From the NCBI RefSeq assembly GCF_009937975.1, contig NZ_AP018441.1, positions 1,674,001 through 1,738,000 on the forward strand: a stretch of DNA of 64,000 nucleotides, in the 5' to 3' direction. Position numbers and translations under genes: made by a program. The notes below the pieces were generated by a model. The model ran no database searches, was not told the DNA's origin, and was given only the letters and a program-made list of their open reading frames with translations. Below are positions 46,209 through 55,869 of this stretch, one piece after another. The DNA is from Undibacterium sp. YM2 (GTDB taxonomy: Bacteria > Pseudomonadota > Gammaproteobacteria > Burkholderiales > Burkholderiaceae_D). Every line of letters begins with the position of its first letter. The stretch's first letter is position 1.

Positions 46209-47423
46209 ATGCCTAAACAAACGAGCAATAACGCGGGAACAGGATTGATCTTGACGGGTGGTGGGGCGCGTGCGGCCTATCAGGTGGGGGTGCTGCATGA
46301 GATTTCGGCGATACTGGTGGAGTCTGGCTGGCATCCTGCCAGCAATCCTTTTGGCATTATCTGCGGTACTTCGGCAGGGGCGATCAATGCAACTTCACTG
46401 GCTTGCGGAGCCGATAATTTTGCTGATGCAGTCGGGCGCATGCTGCATATCTGGGAAAATTTTGAAGCGGCGCAAGTCTATCGTGCCGACTCTCTTGGTG
46501 TCATGCGTAGCGGCGCGCGCTGGCTGACCTTGTGGTCATTTGGCTGGTTGCTGAATAAATGGCGCAAAGCACCACCAAATTCGCTACTGGATAATTCTCC
46601 ACTGGAAGCCCTACTGACCCGCATGCTGGACTTGGGCAGTCTGGACGCTGCATTCAACAATGGCAGCCTGCATGCGTTGGCGGTGACGGCGTCTTCTTAT
46701 ACGGCTGGTCAGCATCTGACTTTTTACCAGACCCTGGCCGATATTGAACCCTGGGTCAGGAGCCAGCGACTGGCGCAGCGTGATTTCATTGGCGTCCAGC
46801 ATTTGCTGGCATCTGCCGCGATTCCCTTTATTTTTCCTGCCGTGCCACTGAATTGGGGCGGGCGCATGGAATATTGCGGTGACGGTTCCATGCGCCAACT
46901 GGCACCGATCTCTCCTGCTATTCATCTGGGGGCGCAAAAGGTCTTGATCGTTGGCGCCGGACGTTTGACCGAACCCCCCAGTGTCAGCACTGAAACTGCG
47001 CGTTACCCCAGCCTGGCGCAAATTGCCGGTCATGCCTTGTCCAGTATCTTCCTTGACAGCCTGGCGGTCGATATAGAAAGACTGACGCGCATCAACAAAA
47101 CCTTGTCGATGTTGCCGCCAGAGTTGCTGGAAAAAACACCCTTGCGGCCCGTGGATATACTGGTGATTGCGCCATCAGAAAGGCTGGATGAGATTGCCAG
47201 CCGCCATACCAATAGCCTGCCTTTGCCTGTGCGTACCATGCTGGGCGGCATAGGTGCTACCGAAGCGCGTGGTTCGGCTCTGGCGTCTTATCTTTTGTTT
47301 GAATCAAGCTATACCAAGGAGTTGATCGCTCTGGGGCGACGTGATACCCGCGCCCGTATGGATGATGTCCTGCACTTCTTCGGCGTTGATACTACCTCGC
47401 GGGTACCAGTGAAAACAGCCTGA
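46209..47423 (+). CDS. Patatin-like phospholipase
   Basis: 404 residues. The oxyanion motif TGGGARAAYQVGVL is at about residues 16-29, the nucleophile in CGTSAG (GxSxG) near 51-56, and the catalytic Asp in DGSMRQLAPISPAIHLGA near 222, in a patatin domain of about 220 residues. The C-terminal 160 residues are helical, as in bacterial patatin relatives of this size. No signal peptide. It probably hydrolyses an acyl ester of a lipid. It is monocistronic, upstream of the ribonuclease pair. Confidence 0.92.
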   Translation: MPKQTSNNAGTGLILTGGGARAAYQVGVLHEISAILVESGWHPASNPFGIICGTSAGAINATSLACGADNFADAVGRMLHIWENFEAAQVYRADSLGVMRSGARWLTLWSFGWLLNKWRKAPPNSLLDNSPLEALLTRMLDLGSLDAAFNNGSLHALAVTASSYTAGQHLTFYQTLADIEPWVRSQRLAQRDFIGVQHLLASAAIPFIFPAVPLNWGGRMEYCGDGSMRQLAPISPAIHLGAQKVLIVGAGRLTEPPSVSTETARYPSLAQIAGHALSSIFLDSLAVDIERLTRINKTLSMLPPELLEKTPLRPVDILVIAPSERLDEIASRHTNSLPLPVRTMLGGIGATEARGSALASYLLFESSYTKELIALGRRDTRARMDDVLHFFGVDTTSRVPVKTA

Positions 47424-47572
47424 TTGTCGTGCAAGATTGCCGCAAAGTATTTTTATCTGAAATGTGACAACTGTATGAATTAATACATTGTAACATCTGC
47501 AACAATGGTTGATTCATCATCGACAAACCGTTACTCTATGCGCTGTTTAAGCGTGTGCGGATAGACAAAATA

Positions 47573-47950
47573 ATGATAAATCCAACATTTTTTAAAAAAT
47601 GGCTGGTATTCCTGACGCTTGCTTTGCTGGCTGCAACCAGCTTCGCCAAAGGCCCAAATGGTGTTGGTCAGGTGGCGCTTGCCGAATTGCCTAAAGAGGC
47701 ACAGACCACACTCAAGCTCATCAAGCAGGGCGGCCCATTTCCTTATGACAAGGATGGCGTTGTGTTCGGTAATTATGAATCCAGATTGCCAAAGCAAAAG
47801 CGTGGTTACTATCATGAATATACGGTAAAGACGCCGCGTGCCCGCAACCGTGGCGTGCGCCGTATTATTGCCGGAGCAGACCCACAGACTTCGGGTGAAT
47901 ACTATTACACGGAAGACCATTACGAGAGTTTTCGCAGAATTAAAGAGTAA
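47573..47950 (+). CDS. Secreted guanyl-preferring ribonuclease (RNase N1/T1, barnase superfamily)
   Basis: 125 residues from the ATG at 47573; a GTG at 47555 is possible. A signal peptide (KKWLVFLTLALLAATSFA) is followed by a mature domain of about 100 residues with LPKEAQTTLKLIKQGGPFPYDKDGVVFGNYESRLPKQKRGYYHEYTVKTPRARNRGVRRIIAG and a C-terminal TEDHYESFRRI. The Glu in YHEYTV, the Arg in RGVRRII and the His in DHYESF match the catalytic triad of microbial ribonucleases. It cuts RNA outside the cytoplasm. The barstar gene follows two bases after the stop. Confidence 0.9.
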   Translation: MINPTFFKKWLVFLTLALLAATSFAKGPNGVGQVALAELPKEAQTTLKLIKQGGPFPYDKDGVVFGNYESRLPKQKRGYYHEYTVKTPRARNRGVRRIIAGADPQTSGEYYYTEDHYESFRRIKE

Positions 47951-47952
47951 AT

Positions 47953-48375
47953 ATGATCTCAGCAACCGAGGGAGAAATAGATTTGTTGGCAACGGTAGCG
48001 CCGAATGTGGTGCAATCCATACGTGCTTTCCGTGTACCGGATTTACAGGCCGAAGCCGCCAAACTGGGCCAGCATTTCCTGTATGCCTATTGCCTTGAGG
48101 CGGCGACCAAGCAGCAAGTGCTGGGGAAGATAGCCTTGTCTTTTGGTTTCCCCAAGCCCATGTGCCGCAATCTGGATGCCTTGTCAGATTGCCTGACTGA
48201 CATGATTTATAAGGCGGGCCCACAGCCTGGTTTTTTGATTGTGCTTGAGCAATTGCCAAATACACAAAAATTTGACAAAGAAGCACGTGAGACGCTGTTG
48301 GACGTGTTCCGCGACGCAGCCGATTTTTGGGCTGACAGAAAAGTCGCTTTCCGGGTGTTTTACTCCTTCGAATAG
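47953..48375 (+). CDS. Barstar-family RNase inhibitor
   Basis: 140 residues without a signal peptide. The barstar fold is seen in the central AYCLEAATKQQVLGKIALSFGFPKPMCRNLDALSDCLTDM, with the NLDALSDCL motif at the barnase-binding helix, and in the C-terminal strand VAFRVFYSF. N-terminal residues 1-45 extend the usual 90-residue domain. It begins two bases after the ribonuclease stop, the classic toxin-then-inhibitor order, so it protects the cytoplasm against unsecreted enzyme. Confidence 0.9.
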   Translation: MISATEGEIDLLATVAPNVVQSIRAFRVPDLQAEAAKLGQHFLYAYCLEAATKQQVLGKIALSFGFPKPMCRNLDALSDCLTDMIYKAGPQPGFLIVLEQLPNTQKFDKEARETLLDVFRDAADFWADRKVAFRVFYSFE

Positions 48376-48464
48376 CATTTTCATATCCCGCAGAATAGAT
48401 GCCGGTAAGCAAATGCTGGCATTTTTATTTGGGGCTAGACCCCTGTCAGCGGTACAATGCCGCC

Positions 48465-49070
48465 ATGAAAAAGATTGTTATCCTCATTTCTGGTCGTGGC
48501 AGCAATATGCAAGCCATTGTTGAAACTGCCGCAAAACAGCAATGGCCAGCACAAATCGCTGCCGTTATCAGCAACCGTGCCGATGCAGGTGGCCTGGAAT
48601 ATGCCGCCAGCCGTGGCATACCAACTGCCGTAGTGGTTAGCAAGCAATTTGCCACGCGTGAGGCATTTGATGCCGCTTTGCAAGCAAAGATAGATGAATT
48701 CGCCCCTGACCTGGTTGTCCTGGCTGGCTTCATGCGTATACTGACGGCAGGTTTTGTTGAACACTATGCAGGCAGGATGTTGAATATCCATCCATCCCTG
48801 TTGCCCAGTTTTGTCGGTCTCGCAACGCATCAGCAAGCCATAGATGCGGGCGTTAAAGTGCATGGAGTCACCGTGCACTTTGTGACTGCCGAACTGGATC
48901 ATGGTCCCATCGTTGCCCAGGCAGTTGTGCCAGTGCTTGACGATGATAATGAAGACACTCTGTCGCACCGTGTACTTGAACAAGAGCACCAGATTTATCC
49001 GCGTGCCGTATTGCAATTTGTCGAAGGCAAATTGCGTATAGAGGGCAACCGTGTTCATATCAGTAATTAA
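48465..49070 (+). CDS. purN: Phosphoribosylglycinamide formyltransferase
   Basis: 201 residues from the ATG at 48465; the frame opens at 48399. The N-terminus MKKIVILISGRGSNMQAIVE binds GAR phosphate. The catalytic region has LAGFMRILTAGFVEHYAGRMLNIHPSLLPSFVGLATHQQAIDAGVKVHGVTVHFVTAELDHGPIVAQ, with the conserved Asn/His/Asp set (N-HPSLLP and D in ELDHG). It transfers a formyl group from 10-formyl-tetrahydrofolate in purine synthesis. One point to check is GLATHQQA where GLNAHEQA or GAHTHERA is more common. Confidence 0.94.
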   Translation: MKKIVILISGRGSNMQAIVETAAKQQWPAQIAAVISNRADAGGLEYAASRGIPTAVVVSKQFATREAFDAALQAKIDEFAPDLVVLAGFMRILTAGFVEHYAGRMLNIHPSLLPSFVGLATHQQAIDAGVKVHGVTVHFVTAELDHGPIVAQAVVPVLDDDNEDTLSHRVLEQEHQIYPRAVLQFVEGKLRIEGNRVHISN

Positions 49071-49209
49071 CAAGCTGGATATTCAGAAATAAGAAGCTTG
49101 ATTAACCAGTATCAGCAAAATCGCTTGCGCGGTTTGCCATCCGTATTAACTAGCAAAAAATAGTAACAAGGCCCGTCCGGGCCATATCAGCATATCAGAA
49201 GGAAGCAGC

Positions 49210-50520
49210 ATGAGATTACCTCCAGCCATACTCGTCAATACCGAAGAAGTATTACGTGAGATTCTGCGTTTTACCGGCCCGGCAGATGGCACTTTGTCGC
49301 GTTATTTCCGTGATCACCCACGCCTGGGTTCACGTGAACGTGGCGTAGTTGCGGAGGCTGTCTACGGCTTGCTGCGCAATAAAGCGGTGTATACCAATTT
49401 TTCTGAGTCCGGCATAGGTTCTCCTATGCGCCGCCTGAGCCTGCTGGGTCTGGCTGATGCCGTTGGCGTCGATGCTCTGGGTGGTTTGACAGAAGATGAA
49501 ACTGCCTGGCTGCAACGTGTCATGGAAATTGATCGCACGCACCTGCCTTTGATGATGAAGGCCAATTTGCCAGAATGGCTGTGGACAAAATTGCTGGAAC
49601 GCTTTGGTGAAGAAGATGCTTTGGCCCTGGCCATGTCCCTCAATACCCCGGCACCGCTGGATTTGCGTGTCAATACCATCAAAGGCGATCGCGAAACTGT
49701 CATCACGACATTGGCACAGGCACCTATCATCGCCGAGCCTACGCCATATTCCAGCACAGGTTTGCGGGTACGTAAAAAACCATCCATCCAGAATCTGCCT
49801 TTGTTTAAAGATGGCACGATAGAAGTGCAGGATGAAGGTAGTCAGTTACTGGCGCAACTGGTGGGTGCCAAGCGCGGTGAAATGGTGGCCGATTTCTGCG
49901 CCGGCGCTGGTGGCAAGACTTTGGCACTGGGTGCATTGATGCGCAATACCGGTCGTCTGTATGCTTTTGATATTTCTGAAAAACGTTTGGCCAAACTGAA
50001 GCCACGCATGGCGCGCAGTGGTTTGTCGAACGTACACCCGGTCGTCATCGCCCATGAAAAAGATGCCAAGATCAAACGTCTGGCAGGCAAGCTGGACCGC
50101 GTGCTGGTTGATGCTCCTTGTAGTGGTCTGGGTACCTTGCGCCGTAATCCTGATGTCAAATGGCGTCAGACGCCAGAAGGCGTGGCAGAGTTGAATGTCA
50201 AGCAGGCTTCCATCCTGGCCAGCGCCGCGCGCATGGTCAAACCAGGTGGTCGTCTGGTATATGCAACCTGCAGTATTCTCGATGAAGAAAACGAAGGCAT
50301 AGTCCAGGCTTTCCTGGCTGAGCATGCTGATTATGCATTGGTGCCAGCTTCTCAAGTGTTGGCTGAGCAAAAAGTGGATCTGGAAATGGGCGACTATCTG
50401 AAGCTCTATCCTCACCTGCACCAGACTGATGGTTTCTTTGCAGCGATACTGGAGCGTAAAAAAGCGCCAGCCAAAGTTGCTCCAGAAGCTGCCGCGCCAG
50501 ATGCGGAAGCAGAAGATTAA
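49210..50520 (+). CDS. RsmB/NOP-family RNA (cytosine-5) methyltransferase
   Basis: 436 residues. The N-terminal helical NusB-like part (to about 130) precedes the methyltransferase domain: VADFCAGAGGKTLALGALM (SAM binding), the first cysteine in DAPCSGLGTLRRNPDVKWR and the second in RLVYATCSILDEENEGIVQAFL. The two-Cys arrangement is that of m5C methyltransferases. It most likely modifies 16S rRNA, but the RsmF and tRNA branches cannot be excluded. The last 20 residues are Ala/Glu/Pro-rich. It is followed by MscS across an 81-base gap. Confidence 0.93.
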   Translation: MRLPPAILVNTEEVLREILRFTGPADGTLSRYFRDHPRLGSRERGVVAEAVYGLLRNKAVYTNFSESGIGSPMRRLSLLGLADAVGVDALGGLTEDETAWLQRVMEIDRTHLPLMMKANLPEWLWTKLLERFGEEDALALAMSLNTPAPLDLRVNTIKGDRETVITTLAQAPIIAEPTPYSSTGLRVRKKPSIQNLPLFKDGTIEVQDEGSQLLAQLVGAKRGEMVADFCAGAGGKTLALGALMRNTGRLYAFDISEKRLAKLKPRMARSGLSNVHPVVIAHEKDAKIKRLAGKLDRVLVDAPCSGLGTLRRNPDVKWRQTPEGVAELNVKQASILASAARMVKPGGRLVYATCSILDEENEGIVQAFLAEHADYALVPASQVLAEQKVDLEMGDYLKLYPHLHQTDGFFAAILERKKAPAKVAPEAAAPDAEAED

Positions 50521-50601
50521 TACGGCCATTCACTTCAAGTCTCCGAGCGCACGATAAGCACGTACGAAAAGTACGCACAATAAGCACAATTAGCACCGCC
50601 T

Positions 50602-51900
50602 ATGAGCACACCTTTACTTGCCAGTTTGTTGTCTGATTTATCCAAGGATCTGGGCCAGCCTGATTTTTACTGGCAAGTTGGGGTGGTTGTTCTTTGCTTT
50701 GGCCTCGCATGGGTTTTGTCGCGTGCCCTGAGGCGCAGTTTTACTGCCAAAGACACTGATTCCGGTGTCGTGAAGCTGGGAGTGGAAAGCTTCACCCGCG
50801 TACTCTCGCCGACCCTGGCGCTGATTTTTATCCTGATTGCAAAGATGATTTTAGGCAAATGGCAGCACACGCATTTGCTGTCCTTACTGTTCCCTATCAT
50901 AGGTTCACTGGCACTGATAAGATTTGCCTTCTATGTGGTGCGGCAAACTTTTGCACGTGATGGTTATATAGGCAATTTTCTTGCCGCATTTGAAAAACTG
51001 TTTGCTGGCCTGGTCTGGCTGGGTGTCGTCCTGCATTTCACTGGTCTGGGTCTGGAGTTGTTCGCTGCCCTTGATGAGGTCTCCCTGCCTTTGGGTAAAA
51101 ACAAGGTATCGCTGCTGACCATATTGCAGGCCGTGGCCTCAGTCGTGGTTACCCTGGTTGTTGCCATGTGGGCCAGTGCTGCGCTCGAAAAACGCCTGAT
51201 GCAGCTGCCGGATGCGCATACTTCACTGAAGGTGGTCTTGTCACGGGTGAGCAGGGCAGTATTTATCCTGTTGGCCATACTCATCAGTCTGACCCTGGTT
51301 GGCATAGACCTTACCGTGTTGTCTGTCTTTGGTGGTGCGCTGGGCGTGGGCCTGGGTTTTGGCTTGCAGAAAATCACCAGCAGCTATGTATCCGGTTTCA
51401 TCATCCTGCTCGACCGCAGTATGTCCATAGGTGACATGATCACGGTGGATAAATATAGTGGGCGGGTCACGCAAATCAATACACGCTATACCGTCTTGCA
51501 GGGTACTGATGGCGGTGAAGCCGTCATACCGAATGAAATGCTGGTGTCTTCACCCGTGCAGAATTATTCCCTCAGTGACAGGACGGTCGCCATGTGGACT
51601 GATATGACGGTCGGCTATGAAACGGATCTTGGAAAGATCATGCCCATCCTTGGCGAGGCTGCAGCGACCGTGGAACGGGTGTGCAAAGACCCTGCGCCCG
51701 CTGCCTATTTGCTGAAGTTTGGCGCAGATGGTTTTGAGCTGAGGGTAGGGTTCTGGATTGCCGATCCTGAAAATGGACGTTCCAGCGTCATGTCTGCAGT
51801 GAATCTTGCTTTATGGCAGGTTTTGCAAGAGCATCAGGTGAATTTGCCCTATGGTCAACGGGTTGTGACTTTAATTAACAGTCCAGCCAAAGAAACTTGA
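50602..51900 (+). CDS. MscS-family mechanosensitive ion channel
   Basis: 432 residues. Five to six hydrophobic segments precede the pore helix. The MscS domain shows LTVLSVFGGALGVGLGFGLQKITSSYVSGFIILLDRSMSIGDMITVDKYSGRVTQINTRYTVLQGTDGGEAVIPNEMLVSSPVQNYS, including the glycine/alanine-rich pore stretch and the beta-domain signature. It should release solutes on hypo-osmotic shock at the inner membrane. It lies after the RNA methyltransferase gene on the same strand; an inverted repeat between them makes cotranscription uncertain. Confidence 0.93.
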   Translation: MSTPLLASLLSDLSKDLGQPDFYWQVGVVVLCFGLAWVLSRALRRSFTAKDTDSGVVKLGVESFTRVLSPTLALIFILIAKMILGKWQHTHLLSLLFPIIGSLALIRFAFYVVRQTFARDGYIGNFLAAFEKLFAGLVWLGVVLHFTGLGLELFAALDEVSLPLGKNKVSLLTILQAVASVVVTLVVAMWASAALEKRLMQLPDAHTSLKVVLSRVSRAVFILLAILISLTLVGIDLTVLSVFGGALGVGLGFGLQKITSSYVSGFIILLDRSMSIGDMITVDKYSGRVTQINTRYTVLQGTDGGEAVIPNEMLVSSPVQNYSLSDRTVAMWTDMTVGYETDLGKIMPILGEAAATVERVCKDPAPAAYLLKFGADGFELRVGFWIADPENGRSSVMSAVNLALWQVLQEHQVNLPYGQRVVTLINSPAKET

Positions 51901-52046
51901 GGCAAGGCAACAATATTAGTTCTAGAATTGGGTGAATCCCTCTAAAACCGCGTACAATGCCGTCCGATGTCTATAATGAAAAAAGTTGATGGCGTTTTTG
52001 CGAAATCAACCAAGATGCCGTCAATAACAATGGAGTACATGTCATT

Positions 52047-53249
52047 TTGAGCACTTTTATCGATACAGTAGTTGATTTTCTGTCCAACGGTCTGACCCGT
52101 GCGACAGCCTGGCAGGTATTTATCTTCACCATGGTTGTGACGCATATCACGATTGCCAGCGTGACAATTTTCTTGCACCGCTGCCAGGCCCACCGCGCGC
52201 TGGAATTGCATGCGATACCCAGCCATTTCTTCCGTTTCTGGTTGTGGCTGACCACTGGCCAGGTCACCAAGGAATGGGCTGCGATACACCGTAAACATCA
52301 TGCCAAGTGCGAAACTGAAGAAGATCCACACAGCCCGGTAACGCGCGGCATCAAAAAAGTCTTGTTTGAAGGCGCAGAGCTGTACCGTGCAGAATGCAAG
52401 AACCTGGAAACCATGGAAAAGTATGGCCATGGCACACCAGACGACTGGATGGAGCGCAATGTATATACCCGCTTTAGCTGGCAAGGCGTGGCCCTGATGC
52501 TGATCATCGACTTCTTGCTGTTTGGTGTTGTTGGCGTCACAGTATGGGCGGTACAGATGCTGTGGATACCTGTGACTGCGGCTGGCATCATCAACGGTAT
52601 TGGTCATTACTGGGGGTACCGCAATTACGATTGCACCGATGCCTCACGCAATATCCTGCCTATCGGTATTTTGATTGGTGGTGAAGAACTGCATAACAAC
52701 CATCATACATTTGGTACCTCAGCAAAACTGTCGTCCAAATGGTATGAGTTCGACATAGGCTGGCTGTATATCCGCAGCATGGAAATTGTTGGTCTGGCCA
52801 AGGTCAAGAAAGTCGCTCCTGAACCAAAGTTCAAGGAAATCAAGACCGTCGTTGATCTGGAAACGCTGCAAGCGGTCATCACCAACCGTTATGACGTGAT
52901 GGCGAAATACGCCAAGTCCCTGCGCCGCGCCTGGAGTGAGGAAGTTGCCAGCCTGCGTGAAAAAGCCATGTTCGAAGCGCAGATGCTGAAATCAACCAAG
53001 AAATTGCTGCAGCGTGAACCAACCAAACTTGAAGCACCGCAGCAACAGCAATTGTCTGAAGTACTGGCTCATAGTCTGGCACTGAAGACCATGCATGATA
53101 TGCGCGTGGAACTGGGCCTGATCTGGGAACGCTCTACCGTCAGCCGTGAACAACTGGTTCAGCAATTGCAGGACTGGTGTGTACGCGCTGAGGCATCTGG
53201 CATCCAGACTCTGCGCGAGTTTTCGCTCAGGCTGCGTACTTACGCTTGA
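52047..53249 (+). CDS. Acyl-CoA/fatty acid desaturase
   Basis: 400 residues from a TTG at 52047 with GGAG about eleven bases upstream; the nearby ATG at 52039 is out of frame and stops at once. Three histidine boxes are present: HRCQAHR (about 45-51), HRKHHAKC (about 81-88) and EELHNNHHTFG (about 214-224), the diiron ligands of delta-9 type desaturases. Membrane helices surround the boxes. The C-terminal 135 residues (from about 265) are soluble, helical and Gln/Glu-rich, with no feature of known desaturases. It would introduce a double bond into membrane acyl chains. Confidence 0.93.
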   Translation: MSTFIDTVVDFLSNGLTRATAWQVFIFTMVVTHITIASVTIFLHRCQAHRALELHAIPSHFFRFWLWLTTGQVTKEWAAIHRKHHAKCETEEDPHSPVTRGIKKVLFEGAELYRAECKNLETMEKYGHGTPDDWMERNVYTRFSWQGVALMLIIDFLLFGVVGVTVWAVQMLWIPVTAAGIINGIGHYWGYRNYDCTDASRNILPIGILIGGEELHNNHHTFGTSAKLSSKWYEFDIGWLYIRSMEIVGLAKVKKVAPEPKFKEIKTVVDLETLQAVITNRYDVMAKYAKSLRRAWSEEVASLREKAMFEAQMLKSTKKLLQREPTKLEAPQQQQLSEVLAHSLALKTMHDMRVELGLIWERSTVSREQLVQQLQDWCVRAEASGIQTLREFSLRLRTYA

Positions 53250-53269
53250 TATTTACTGAACGCATCTTG

Positions 53270-53299
53270 AAACGGCACTTAGGTGCCGTTTTGTTTTTC
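53270..53299 (+). terminator. Intrinsic terminator of the desaturase gene
   Basis: A perfect 9-bp stem AAACGGCAC / GTGCCGTTT with loop TTAG is followed by TGTTTTT, 20 bases after the stop. Confidence 0.9.
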
Positions 53300-53512
53300 T
53301 GTTCCCATGATGTATGTGTTGCCCGCTTGTTGCCAGTTTGTTGCGTGCGTGTGCAAGATGGTTAAACATTGTGGCTACTCAAGAAATACTGCTAAGCAGA
53401 TTAACTAACTGTTTAAGGTTTCCCCATTTGTTGGTACAGTAAAGTGTTGACAGACAGGCGCTCTGATTTACCTAATGCCCACTTGAGTGCTTAAATAACA
53501 GAAGAGGTTTAC

Positions 53513-54133
53513 ATGGTCGCCAGTGCCAACTTAAAAAGCAGGATACTGTTAGTTGATGATGATGAGTTCACGCTCACACTTCTGAGCAGGATTTTGGAGA
53601 AGGCTGATTATGAGATCATCCAGGCCCAGTGCGGTGAAGATGCATTGAATGTCATCTTGATGCAGGAGCCTGATATTGCTCTGCTTGATATCAATATGCC
53701 CGGCATGTCAGGCCTTGATCTGGCGAATCACTTGCGTACTGAAACTGCTATTCCATTTATGTTCCTGTCTGCCACTTCAGATACTGAAATCGTCAAGCAG
53801 GCGGTTGAGTACGGCGCGGTAGGTTACATGGTCAAGCCAGTAGATGTATTAAATATCGTTCCCACAGTTGAGGCAAGTCTTGCGCGCGCCAAAGAGATCA
53901 GGCAATTGAAGAAGAGCGAGGTTAATCTTACATCTGCGCTTGCTTCTGGCCGCGAAACCAGCATGGCGGTAGGCTTGCTGATGGCCAAATTTCAGTCTGA
54001 CAGGCAAGGCGCGTTTGATGTACTGCGCAACTTTGCCCGTTCTAATCGACGGCCCATACACGATGTTGCAAGTGAGCTTTTGCAAGCAGAAGAGACCATC
54101 AATCAATTTAAAAACCTGTTTAGTGGCAATTAG
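53513..54133 (+). CDS. Response regulator with ANTAR RNA-binding domain
   Basis: 206 residues. The receiver domain (about 9-125) has ILLVDDDEFTLTLLSR and the phospho-acceptor Asp in PDIALLDINMPGMSGLDL. The remainder (about 138-198) holds helices LTSALASGRETSMAVGLLMAKFQSDRQGAFDVLRNFARSNRRPIHDVASELL, the ANTAR pattern that binds RNA hairpins and acts as an antiterminator when phosphorylated. It is followed by an HD-GYP regulator and a hybrid kinase, its probable partners. Candidate antitermination targets are not obvious in the window. Confidence 0.93.
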   Translation: MVASANLKSRILLVDDDEFTLTLLSRILEKADYEIIQAQCGEDALNVILMQEPDIALLDINMPGMSGLDLANHLRTETAIPFMFLSATSDTEIVKQAVEYGAVGYMVKPVDVLNIVPTVEASLARAKEIRQLKKSEVNLTSALASGRETSMAVGLLMAKFQSDRQGAFDVLRNFARSNRRPIHDVASELLQAEETINQFKNLFSGN

Positions 54134-54739
54134 ATCGACACCATCAAAAGATGGTTAAATCTTGTTTCTCTGTATTGCCGGGTGGAAAAATTCAGATATT
54201 ATTCACTTCAGGCGAAGCGACTATCAGTTAATTCACCTGTCCCGTAACCATTTCCCCGTTATGGGACGTCTCATCAAATGCCGTCTGGCGTCGCCCCATT
54301 GCTGCGACCAATTGTCGGCTTCACCGGCCCAGAACCGCCGTCTTTCCCTAATCACATAGCGTCTTGTTTTTCGCTGGCAATTGCCCATGCGTCTGCTTAA
54401 ACTTGTTTTTAGTCTTTTGCACGAGAATGTGCGCAGATCGAAAGGAACAGATGTGTTCACAGATATTATTCAGCAGAATCTTTCGAATTCACCTGAACCA
54501 GGCAGGGCATATTCTTGCATTGGTTTTGCGATCAAGGTGTTGACATTGAAGTTAGATCCAATAGGTACGTTCAATGGATGATCAACGGGGCTTGTCAATT
54601 TGACTGGATAAGCGCAATAAAACGACTAAAGTAGAGAGTGCTATTTGCACTTAATAAACATCAGGCTGTGTCAGGCAAAAAGATAGTAGAAAAAACGCCT
54701 TCGATGCCAGTGTGAGTATCAAATAAATGGAAAAAAAGG
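54134..54739. other. 606-bp gap with no recognised gene
   Basis: Small open frames of 65-75 codons exist on both strands, but none has a plausible start context or a family-like sequence. A TTGACA hexamer near 54540 could begin the promoter of the HD-GYP gene. I see no RNA gene or repeat of note. Confidence 0.5.
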
Positions 54740-55783
54740 ATGACTGCGAAACCTAATGTATTGATCGTTGACGATAATGCCGTCAACCTGTTGCTGCTGG
54801 CGACGCTGACAGAATCGGTCAGCGGTTTTCCTGCCATAAGTTTTGATGATCCGCTCAAAGCTTGTGAGTGGTGCCAGTCAAATACGCCGGATCTTATTCT
54901 GGTTGACTATATGATGCCGGGATTGAATGGGCATGATTTCATCCGCAACGTCAGAAGGCTAGCACATTGCATGGATGTCCCCATCGTCATGGTGACCACA
55001 GAAAACGAAAAGGCGGTCAGGCATGAGGCCTTGTCTTTGGGGGCAACCGAATTTCTTGCCAAGCCTGTGGATATACCTGAATGCCGTAGCCGCATACGCA
55101 ATTTACTCGCTCTGCGCCATTCTCAAAATTTGATCAAGGACAGGGCCAAGCTACTGGAACATGAGGTACAACTGGCGACAGCTGCCATCATCGAAAGGGA
55201 GAGGGAGTTAATCGTGCGGTTATCCAAGGCTGCCGAGTTCCGTGATCCAGAAACAGGGGCGCATGTGCAGAGAATGGCACATTACTCCAGGATTATTGCA
55301 AAGAAAATGGGCTTGTCTGCTGAATTTCAACAACTCTTACTGGATGCAGCTCCCATGCATGACGTTGGCAAACTGGGGATTCCTGACCATATTCTGTTAA
55401 AGCCAGGGAGGCTGGATGACGATGAATTACGCATCATGCGGCGACATGCAGAAATTGGATCTGTGATCCTGGCGGGCAGTTCTGCACCTTTAATACAGTT
55501 GGGTGAGGAAATTGCCAGGACGCATCACGAAAAATATGACGGAACAGGGTATCCAAATAATCTGGCTGGGGAAAACATCCCACTCTCTGGACGCATTGTG
55601 GCCGTCGCGGATGTATTTGACGCCCTGACTTCAGTGCGTCCTTACAAAAAAGCCTGGTCTGACGAGGATGCACAGAAGTTTTTGCAGGATAACGCCGGTA
55701 GCCATTTTTGCCCCATCTGTGTGGCGGCATTTATCGATGCCTGGGATGAAGTCTTGCAAGTGAAAGCAAGCTTGCAGGATTGA
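54740..55783 (+). CDS. HD-GYP response regulator (c-di-GMP phosphodiesterase type)
   Basis: 347 residues. The receiver domain (about 5-120) has VLIVDDNAVNLLLLATL and Asp in PDLILVDYMMPGLNGHDF. A coiled linker (about 130-160) leads to the HD-GYP domain with AAPMHDVGKLGIPDHILLKPGRL, the His-rich RRHAEIGS, ARTHHEKYDGTGYPNNL and VADVFDALTSVRPYK. All metal ligands and the GYP motif look intact, so it should hydrolyse cyclic di-GMP to pGpG or GMP. It sits between the ANTAR regulator and the hybrid kinase, 86 bases before the latter. Confidence 0.95.
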   Translation: MTAKPNVLIVDDNAVNLLLLATLTESVSGFPAISFDDPLKACEWCQSNTPDLILVDYMMPGLNGHDFIRNVRRLAHCMDVPIVMVTTENEKAVRHEALSLGATEFLAKPVDIPECRSRIRNLLALRHSQNLIKDRAKLLEHEVQLATAAIIERERELIVRLSKAAEFRDPETGAHVQRMAHYSRIIAKKMGLSAEFQQLLLDAAPMHDVGKLGIPDHILLKPGRLDDDELRIMRRHAEIGSVILAGSSAPLIQLGEEIARTHHEKYDGTGYPNNLAGENIPLSGRIVAVADVFDALTSVRPYKKAWSDEDAQKFLQDNAGSHFCPICVAAFIDAWDEVLQVKASLQD

Positions 55784-55869
55784 TGACATTTTTTTAGATT
55801 CGAAATTTCTTTGAGCGGGCAGGTGCTTATGGTGCCAATCCAGCCTGCGCACCTTAGTGGATAAAGCAA

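Noticed and set aside
47531..48412. 293-codon open frame on the minus strand
   Set aside because: Antisense to the ribonuclease-barstar pair, which is better supported by domains, spacing and order.
54134..54739. Short open frames on both strands of the gap before the HD-GYP gene
   Set aside because: No start context, no recognisable family and biased composition; treated as non-coding.
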